A stretch of 22,281 nt of DNA, from the NCBI GenBank assembly GCA_964649895.1, contig CAZYRX010000030.1:1-22281 (forward strand), written 5' to 3'. Source of the stretch: Halanaerobium sp964649895 (GTDB lineage Bacteria; Bacillota; Halanaerobiia; Halanaerobiales; Halanaerobiaceae). The notes beneath the pieces were generated by a model. It had not been told where the DNA came from. It ran no database searches and was given only the letters and a program-made list of their open reading frames with translations. Below are positions 7,233 to 13,707 of this stretch, piece after piece (position 1 is the first letter of the stretch; each line of letters starts with the position of its first letter). A program made the position numbers and the translations under genes.

Positions 7233-9608
7233 TTGAAAGAACACAGTCTGGAAGTTTTAGAATACAAAAAAATAATAAATATGACTAAAGATAGAGCGGC
7301 AACAAAAATAGGTAAAGAAATTATTGCTAATTTAGAACCGGTAAATAATCCAGATTATATAAAAGAGAGGCTGGCAGAAGTTACTGCTCTAAAAAACATG
7401 ATTAATGAATTTGGTACTCTTCCTTTTGGTGGACTCAGAGATATTAGAGAATCACTGAAAAAAGCAGAAAAAGGGTCTGTTTTATCCACTGAGAGAATTA
7501 CAGATATCAGAAATACTCTGCGGGGATTTAAAGAACTAAGCCGTTTTTTTCAAAATATAAAGTCTGATATAGATCCCAGAATAATAGAAAGAGAATATCA
7601 AATTATCTATGATATCACGGCTGGTTTAAGACCCCGACCAGAACTCTCCCGTGAGATTGACCGCTGTATTAATGAATATGGGGAAGTTGCAGATACTGCC
7701 AGTTCAAAACTTAGATCACTACGCAGAAAAATTGAATCTATAGAGAATTCAATTAGAGATAAACTCGATTCAATTATTAAAAGCTCACAGTATCAGGACA
7801 TGCTTCAGGAAAGTCTAGTTACAAAAAGAGAAAACCGCTATGTGGTTCCAGTTAAACAGGAACAGCGCAATAAGTTTGATGGGATTGTTCATGGACAGTC
7901 TGCAAGTGGAATGACCCTTTTTATGGAGCCGATGGCAGTTGTAAAATTAAATAATGAATTAAGAGATGTCAGAGCTCAAGAAAGTGCTGAAATTCAGAGA
8001 ATTTTAAAGATGTTGAGCTCTCAAATTGCAGCAGAATCTGAAATTATAAAAAATGATTTAATTACAGCTTCTAGACTTGATGTAATTTCTGCTTCTGCTA
8101 GATTTAGTATAGACCATAAATGTAATGCACCTGAGATAAATCAAAATGGCCTGATAGACCTCAAACAAGCACGTCATCCCCTTTTAAAAGAGGAACCTGT
8201 ACCAATTGATATCAATCTAGGTGATAAAATATCTACTCTCGTTATAACAGGCCCAAATACTGGAGGTAAAACTGTTTCTTTAAAAACGGTGGGACTTCTG
8301 ACATTGATGACTCAGACGGGAATGCATATTCCTGCAGAAGCAAATTCTACAGTTGCAGTCTTTAAAAAGATATTTGCTGATATAGGTGATGAACAGAGTA
8401 TAGAACAGAGTTTAAGTACATTTTCTTCTCATATGACAAGAATCAGAGAATTTCTTGCCGAATCCGATGATTCCACCCTTGTTTTAATGGATGAACTGGG
8501 AGTAGGTACAGATCCAGAAGAAGGTGCAGCTCTTGGTATATCAATACTCGATAAACTCAGGGAAAAAAATGCTGTAACAGTTGCTACAACTCACTACAGT
8601 CAGCTTAAGAGCTATGCTTATTCTACTGATCATGTAGAAAATGCTTCAGTTGAATTTGATCTGGAAACACTAAAACCAACATATAAATTAATTATGGGTG
8701 TTCCAGGTGGTTCAAATGCATTTGAAATCGCCCTAAGGCTCGGTATTCCTGAAGAAATTATTAAAAGAGCCAGGAGTCTTTTGAGTGAAGAAGAAATAAA
8801 GGTTGAAGATATCATCAATGAGTTAAATCAGGAAAGAAATCGCTATACAAAACTGCGTAAAGAGATGCAGGAATATAGAAAACGCGAAAAAGAATTAAAA
8901 GAAAAATATGAGAATTTAATTAAAGAACAGCAGGAAAAACATGAAAAAGAAATGCAAAAAGCCAGAGAAGAGGCCGAAGAGATTGTCGCTGAAACAAAGA
9001 AAGAAGCAAAACGTATTATTTCTCAGCTAAAAGAGAAAGATTATACAAAACGCTCTGAAGTCGACCGCTCTCAGACTGAAGCTAATCAAGAACTTAAAAA
9101 ACTTGAGCAAATACTTGAAAGTGAAAAAGAAAAAGCAGAAGCAGCTAAGACTGACAAAGATTTTGAACTTGGAGATCAGGTCAGAGTAAGAAGTATCGGC
9201 AGAAAAGGAGAGATTACTTCTATTGATGAAGATAAGAATGAAGCTGTAATCCAGGCTGGTATAATGAAAATCAGTGCTTCTCTTGGTGATTTAGTTAAAG
9301 TTGATATTCCTGAAGAAGATGAGGAAGAAATGATTAAAAGTTACAGGGTGCAGAAATCTCAGCATGTTTCACCCAAGCTTGATCTCAGAGGAGATAGATA
9401 CGAAGATGCTCAGCATAAACTGGATAAGTATCTGGATGATGCTTTCCTAGCAGGATTAAATGAAATAGAAATTGTGCATGGTAAAGGAACAGGTGCTTTG
9501 AGGAATGCTGTAGAAGAAATATTAGAAAAAAACCCCCATGTCTCAGACTTCCGCCTCGGAAGGCAGAGAGAAGGAGGCACAGGGGTTACGATTGCTAAGT
9601 TGAGCTAA
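7233..9608 (+). CDS. mutS2: MutS2 ATPase/Smr endonuclease
   Basis: MutS-family ATPase that acts in suppression of homologous recombination and, in Bacillus, in splitting collided ribosomes. The start is TTG at 7233 with GGAGGT (7220-7225) seven bases upstream, just after the gap, so the gene is complete: 791 residues, the usual size. It begins with the MutS2-specific N-terminal region (QAPFGG-like LPFGGLRDIR near residue 65). Walker A GPNTGGKT is at 340-347 and Walker B LVLMDE at 416-421, followed by GVGTDPEEGAAL. A long Glu/Lys-rich coiled coil spans about 530-640, and the C-terminal Smr domain holds LDLRG (716-720) and HGKGTG (749-754). All catalytic motifs are intact. The stop codon overlaps that of the opposite penicillin-binding protein gene. 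Confidence 0.96.
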   Translation: MKEHSLEVLEYKKIINMTKDRAATKIGKEIIANLEPVNNPDYIKERLAEVTALKNMINEFGTLPFGGLRDIRESLKKAEKGSVLSTERITDIRNTLRGFKELSRFFQNIKSDIDPRIIEREYQIIYDITAGLRPRPELSREIDRCINEYGEVADTASSKLRSLRRKIESIENSIRDKLDSIIKSSQYQDMLQESLVTKRENRYVVPVKQEQRNKFDGIVHGQSASGMTLFMEPMAVVKLNNELRDVRAQESAEIQRILKMLSSQIAAESEIIKNDLITASRLDVISASARFSIDHKCNAPEINQNGLIDLKQARHPLLKEEPVPIDINLGDKISTLVITGPNTGGKTVSLKTVGLLTLMTQTGMHIPAEANSTVAVFKKIFADIGDEQSIEQSLSTFSSHMTRIREFLAESDDSTLVLMDELGVGTDPEEGAALGISILDKLREKNAVTVATTHYSQLKSYAYSTDHVENASVEFDLETLKPTYKLIMGVPGGSNAFEIALRLGIPEEIIKRARSLLSEEEIKVEDIINELNQERNRYTKLRKEMQEYRKREKELKEKYENLIKEQQEKHEKEMQKAREEAEEIVAETKKEAKRIISQLKEKDYTKRSEVDRSQTEANQELKKLEQILESEKEKAEAAKTDKDFELGDQVRVRSIGRKGEITSIDEDKNEAVIQAGIMKISASLGDLVKVDIPEEDEEEMIKSYRVQKSQHVSPKLDLRGDRYEDAQHKLDKYLDDAFLAGLNEIEIVHGKGTGALRNAVEEILEKNPHVSDFRLGRQREGGTGVTIAKLS

Positions 9609-11983
9609 TCTCCAAAAATATCAAAGATATTTCCAAATCTACTTTCTGAGGAATTATCATCAGAAGAACTATCAGAAGAATCACCCTGATGAACATTACA
9701 GGAGCGGTTAGGTCTTGTTTCATAACGAGGCTCACCGTTCCTATTTAATTTTGGTATACCATATTCATAGTCAATCTGCTGGACGGGTTCTCCCACAGAT
9801 ACCGAATATCTTCCTCTAACTAAATCTTCACTATTCTTATTACTATTAACTTCTTTAAACCATTTTTCAGCTGGCCCGATTCTTATACCCGAGCTCTGCA
9901 GATAATGTCTTTCTTCTACCTGATCTTCAGGACAGTATTGTGTTGCTAAAAGTCCTGTTTTTCTATCGATTTTTAGAGTTTCTACTGGTCCATGAAGACT
10001 TTCAGTTCGTGTTGGTTCTGTTCCTTCTTTAAAAGGCAGAACCTCAATTCTAGGTGAAAACTGATTTGGTTTTAAACCTGTATAAGGTTCAACAGGTGCT
10101 TCTATTATATTTTCCGGCATATAGAAATCAAGTGCAGGCATATCTTTTACAACTTCCCGCATATATTCTCCCCAAATCTGAGCAGCATGGCCGCTAGAAA
10201 CAGTGCTTGAGTTAGCATATTCCATAGAATTTCTTGTATCTTCACCAATCCAGACACTTGTTGCTATCTGAGGAGTGTAGCCGACAAACCAGGCATCTGT
10301 ATAGTCATTTGTTGTTCCGGTTTTACCTGCAACATCTCTATCCATCTGAGCCCTGCGGCCAGTACCATTATCAACTACACTTTTTAGCATTGAAGTAATT
10401 AAATAGCTGTCTGCTTCTGTCATTACAATTTTTTTCTCTGGTTGAGCCCTATAAATTAACTTATCATTCTTATCATATACTTCTTCAATTGCATATGGTT
10501 CTGTATATACACCTTTATTTGCAAAAACACTATAAGCTGCTGCCATTTCTAAAGGAGTAACACCTCTATTAAGACCACCTAAGGCAAGTGAATAGTGGTC
10601 ATCTAAACCATCATTATTAGTAAATGTTGATATTCCAAGTTTTTCTGCAAAGTTAATAGTATTTTTTACACCAATATCCTGAATTGTTTTCACTGCTGCT
10701 ACATTTACAGAATGGGTTAAAGCTGTATTTAAAGTAATCAGACCTCTGTAGTGGTCTCCATAATCTCTCGGCCAGATGCTGAGATCATCTTTACCACTTT
10801 TAGAGGCAAGCATAGGCAGATCATTTACAACAGATCCAGTAGTTAATCCATGTTCTGCAATACCAGCAGCATAAACAAAAGGTTTAAAAGCTGATCCAGG
10901 CTGTCTTACCGCCTGATAGGCTCTGTTGAACTGATCATTACCTCTACCACCAACCATTGCTCTAATAGCACCACTGTTTACATCAAGACTTACAACTGCA
11001 AGCTGAGGCTGTAATTTATCTGTTCCTTCTTTTCTGTAAGAAGGTATGTAGCCGTTTTCCAATTTTGCATTAACTCGATCTTCAGCTGTTTTTTGCATCT
11101 CTGTATTTATTGTAGTGTGGACTTTTAAACCACCACTATAGACCATGGAAGCACCAAATTGATCTAAAAGTTGATCTCTAACATAAAGTATAAAATAATG
11201 GGCGTGTTCTCCATCAATTTCTTTACCATCTTTTAAATCCAATTCAGCATTTTTAGCTCTTTCTGCATCTTCTTCGCTAATATAATCAAGTTCAGCCATT
11301 CTATCCAGCACAACATTTCGCCTTCTGATAGCTCTATTTGGATTATTTAAAGGCGAATAATTATTTGGTGACTGCGGCAGGCCTGCGATTAAAGCCGATT
11401 CGGCAAGGTCCAATTCCCAGACATTTTTTCCGAAATATTGCTGTGATGCTGTTTGAACTCCATAGGCACTGTGGCCTAAAAATATTTCATTTAAATACAT
11501 TTCTAAAATTTCAGATTTAGTATAAAGTCTTTCAAACTGTACAGCAAGATATGCCTCCTGTATTTTTCTATAAAACGTTTTTCTCAAAGTCAAAAAGGCA
11601 TTTCGGGCAAGCTGTTGGGTAATTGTACTTGCACCCTGAGCCAGTCTACCCTGTCTGATATTAGTAACCATAGCTCTTGCTATTCCCCAAAAATCAATAC
11701 CGTGATGTACATAAAAATTAGTATCTTCTATTGCTATAATTGCATTTTTTAAATCTTTAGGTATTTTTTCTAAAGGAACATAAACTCTGTTTTCTTTATA
11801 TAACTTTGTCAGTAAATCTCCATTCTGACTATATATTAATGTTGCTTCACTGGAACCTTTGTAATCAGTAATATCAGGAGTGTCCTGGATTATCCAGGTG
11901 ACAGCACCTAAAATAGCGCCTGCTCCGAGGGCAAAAATTAGTATAATTGTAGTTATCAATATTCCCTTTGTTCGCTTCTTCAT
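9605..11983 (-). CDS. class A penicillin-binding protein (PBP1A family)
   Basis: Bifunctional peptidoglycan glycosyltransferase/transpeptidase anchored in the cytoplasmic membrane. The start is ATG at 11983 with AGGAGGT seven bases upstream; 792 residues. N-terminal transmembrane anchor at about 8-31. GT51 domain: catalytic E86 in EDTNFYVHHG, then GASTITQQLARN (117-128), RKIQE (139-143) and EILEMYLNE (158-166). Transpeptidase domain: S364 in GSAFK, S425-V-N and K554-T-G, all intact. The C-terminus has a linker with two Cys (684, 762) and a Ser/Asp-rich tail (about 768-780). It is the only long - strand gene in the core region and breaks the + strand run between mutS2 and tyrS. An extended -10 promoter lies upstream. 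Class is certain; the exact orthologue (PBP1A, 2D or 4) is not decided. Confidence 0.95.
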   Translation of the reverse strand: MKKRTKGILITTIILIFALGAGAILGAVTWIIQDTPDITDYKGSSEATLIYSQNGDLLTKLYKENRVYVPLEKIPKDLKNAIIAIEDTNFYVHHGIDFWGIARAMVTNIRQGRLAQGASTITQQLARNAFLTLRKTFYRKIQEAYLAVQFERLYTKSEILEMYLNEIFLGHSAYGVQTASQQYFGKNVWELDLAESALIAGLPQSPNNYSPLNNPNRAIRRRNVVLDRMAELDYISEEDAERAKNAELDLKDGKEIDGEHAHYFILYVRDQLLDQFGASMVYSGGLKVHTTINTEMQKTAEDRVNAKLENGYIPSYRKEGTDKLQPQLAVVSLDVNSGAIRAMVGGRGNDQFNRAYQAVRQPGSAFKPFVYAAGIAEHGLTTGSVVNDLPMLASKSGKDDLSIWPRDYGDHYRGLITLNTALTHSVNVAAVKTIQDIGVKNTINFAEKLGISTFTNNDGLDDHYSLALGGLNRGVTPLEMAAAYSVFANKGVYTEPYAIEEVYDKNDKLIYRAQPEKKIVMTEADSYLITSMLKSVVDNGTGRRAQMDRDVAGKTGTTNDYTDAWFVGYTPQIATSVWIGEDTRNSMEYANSSTVSSGHAAQIWGEYMREVVKDMPALDFYMPENIIEAPVEPYTGLKPNQFSPRIEVLPFKEGTEPTRTESLHGPVETLKIDRKTGLLATQYCPEDQVEERHYLQSSGIRIGPAEKWFKEVNSNKNSEDLVRGRYSVSVGEPVQQIDYEYGIPKLNRNGEPRYETRPNRSCNVHQGDSSDSSSDDNSSESRFGNIFDIFGD

Positions 11984-12007
11984 TACTCAACCTCCTGTCA
12001 AATAAAT

Positions 12008-12016
12008 ATTATAACA
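12008..12016 (-). promoter_or_regulatory. extended -10 promoter of the PBP gene
   Basis: On the - strand TGTTATAAT (TATAAT at 12008-12013, TG-T at 12014-12016) lies about 25-30 bases before the ATG. I see no good -35 hexamer at 16-18 bp, which is usual for TGn-extended promoters. Confidence 0.55.
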
Positions 12017-12040
12017 TAAAACAACTGTTTATGGTACCCC

Positions 12041-12069
12041 TTGTTAGTAATTAATCTATCTGTTATAAT
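12041..12069 (+). promoter_or_regulatory. promoter of tyrS
   Basis: TTGTTA (12041-12046), a 17-bp spacer and TATAAT (12064-12069) with the TGn extension (TGTTATAAT). The expected start point is near 12076. This places the upstream in-frame ATG at 12073 at or before the transcript start and so supports ATG 12133 as the real start codon. Confidence 0.7.
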
Positions 12070-12084
12070 AAAATGACAAAGGAT

Positions 12085-12132
12085 ACAGGAGGTGAAGTAC
12101 CTGTCACCCTTAAGACGGGACAGGTGTTTTTT
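12085..12132 (+). promoter_or_regulatory. tyrS leader: terminator-like hairpin with a competing upstream stem
   Basis: ACCTGT (12099-12104) pairs with ACAGGT (12120-12125), with CCC (12107-12109) able to pair with GGG (12117-12119) inside, followed by six T (12127-12132) and at once the start codon. ACAGG at 12085-12089 can instead pair with CCTGT at 12100-12104, so the two stems exclude each other, as in attenuators. The tyrS SD (AGGTG, 12122-12126) lies in the 3' arm. No T-box core is present and the leader is only about 57 nt. A REP-like mobile palindrome that happened to land here is an alternative. Confidence 0.5.
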
Positions 12133-13353
12133 ATGGAAATTAATGAACAGATAGAGATACTCAAGCGAGGTGTAAGTGACCTCATTTCAGAAGAAGAACT
12201 AAAAGAAAAATTAAAAGAAGCAGAAAAAGAAGGTCGGCCGCTTAAAGTTAAACTCGGTCTTGACCCTACAGCTCCAGATATTCACTTAGGGCATACAGTG
12301 GTTCTCCGTAAATTAAAGCAGTTTCAGGATTTAGGTCATCAAGTTTATTTGGTTATTGGAGATTTTACAGGTATGATAGGGGACCCTACTGGTAAATCAG
12401 AAACCAGAAAACAGCTTACTGAAGAAGAAGTTAAAGAAAATGCACGTACATATCAGGAGCAGTTTTCGAAGGTGTTAGACCGTGATAAAACAAAGCTGGT
12501 ATTTAATGGAGACTGGCTTGGAGATATGAACTTTGCAGAGGTTTTAGAGTTATCTTCCAAATATACTGTTGCCAGGATGCTGGAAAGAGATGATTTTTCC
12601 AAAAGATATGCTGCTGGTAAACCGATTGGGATTCACGAATTTTTCTATCCGCTGATGCAGGGTTATGACTCTGTAGCAATTGAAGCTGATGTTGAATTAG
12701 GTGGTACAGATCAGCGTTTTAATCTTCTCGTAGGGCGTAATCTGCAGAAAGAATATGGACAGGATCCGCAGGTGATCGTTATGATGCCTCTGCTCGAAGG
12801 TCTTGATGGGGTTAACAAGATGAGCAAGAGTTTAGATAATTATATTGGGGTTTACGATAAACCGGCAGATATGTATGGTAAAGTTATGTCATTACCTGAT
12901 GATTTAATTGCCCGTTATTTTGAGCTTTTAACTGATGTTTCTCAGGAAAAGCTTGCGGAAATAAAAGAAAAATTAGAGCGTGATGATTTTAATCCGATGA
13001 ATTTAAAGAAAGAGCTGGCTGCAGAAATTGTGAGAGAATATCATGATCAAGAAGCAGCAGAAGATGCAGCTAAGGAATTTGAAAATGTATTTTCACGCGG
13101 GAATCTTCCCGAAGATATTCCCGAGATTGAAATAGAAGAATCTCAACTTGAAGATGGAGAACTCTGGATCGTTAAGTTGGTAGCTGCAACCGGACTCGTT
13201 GATTCTAATAGTGAAGCGAGAAGAATGATTAAACAGGGTGCAGTTAGTATTAATGATGAAAAGTATAAGAAGATTAATCTTGATATAGAGGTTGAGGATG
13301 GAATGATTATTCAGATCGGAAAAAGACGCTTTGCTCAAATTAAGCTGAAGTAG
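12133..13353 (+). CDS. tyrS: tyrosyl-tRNA synthetase
   Basis: Class I synthetase charging tRNA-Tyr. ATG at 12133 with AGGTG six bases upstream gives 406 residues, typical of the TyrS/TyrZ group; the longer reading from 12073 would start at or before the predicted transcript start. Visible: DPTAPDIHLGH (class I HIGH-type motif, HLGH at 50-53), the tyrosine pocket region (FFYPLMQGYDSVAIEADVE), KMSKS (229-233), and a C-terminal S4 RNA-binding domain (about 340-406). The HIGH form (HLGH, DPTAPD) and length suggest the TyrZ-like subtype. It is divergent from the PBP gene and possibly controlled by its leader hairpin. Confidence 0.96.
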   Translation: MEINEQIEILKRGVSDLISEEELKEKLKEAEKEGRPLKVKLGLDPTAPDIHLGHTVVLRKLKQFQDLGHQVYLVIGDFTGMIGDPTGKSETRKQLTEEEVKENARTYQEQFSKVLDRDKTKLVFNGDWLGDMNFAEVLELSSKYTVARMLERDDFSKRYAAGKPIGIHEFFYPLMQGYDSVAIEADVELGGTDQRFNLLVGRNLQKEYGQDPQVIVMMPLLEGLDGVNKMSKSLDNYIGVYDKPADMYGKVMSLPDDLIARYFELLTDVSQEKLAEIKEKLERDDFNPMNLKKELAAEIVREYHDQEAAEDAAKEFENVFSRGNLPEDIPEIEIEESQLEDGELWIVKLVAATGLVDSNSEARRMIKQGAVSINDEKYKKINLDIEVEDGMIIQIGKRRFAQIKLK

Positions 13354-13371
13354 TTTTATTTTGTTTTATAT

Positions 13372-13471
13372 NNNNNNNNNNNNNNNNNNNNNNNNNNNNN
13401 NNNNNNNNNNNNNNNNNNNNNNNNNNNNNNNNNNNNNNNNNNNNNNNNNNNNNNNNNNNNNNNNNNNNNNN
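13372..13471. other. assembly gap (100 N) between tyrS and alaS
   Basis: Exactly 100 N beginning 18 bases after the tyrS stop. True length and content are unknown; whole genes could be hidden, and tyrS and alaS may not be immediate neighbours in the chromosome. Confidence 0.97.
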
Positions 13472-13477
13472 AGACAG

Positions 13478-13506
13478 CTGGCAGCCTTGAACTAATAAAT
13501 TATAAT
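13478..13506 (+). promoter_or_regulatory. possible promoter of alaS
   Basis: CTGGCA (13478-13483), a 17-bp spacer and a perfect TATAAT (13501-13506), just downstream of the gap. It would give a leader of about 195 nt before alaS. Confidence 0.45.
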
Positions 13507-13707
13507 CAAGCCTGTTACGATTTAATCATTCTGACAGTGATCTAAAATTTCATTTATGAATTTTATAATTTTATGCAAAGCTGTTTCGATCAAATTGTCT
13601 GAAAGCATTCCAAATCATTAAATTATATATAATTTAACAAAAAAATAAAACTAACTTCATTGAATTGAAAGTTTTGAAAAAATTTTAAAGAGAAAGGAAG
13701 GCGAAAA
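13507..13707 (+). other. untranslated region before alaS
   Basis: About 200 AT-rich bases with no convincing gene. There is no T-box core and no terminator ahead of the alaS SD. A short - strand frame (13522-13608, 28 codons) and a 21-codon + strand frame starting at 13556 exist but lack good ribosome sites. The region could be a structured 5' leader; I recognise no known RNA family. Confidence 0.4.

Noticed and set aside
12073..12132. 20-codon N-terminal extension of tyrS from ATG 12073
   Set aside because: It lies at or before the predicted transcript start, overlaps the leader hairpin, lacks an SD, and TyrS proteins begin like the product from 12133.
13522..13608. 28-codon - strand ORF between the gap and alaS
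   Set aside because: No good SD, no recognisable homology, and such short frames are expected by chance in AT-rich DNA.
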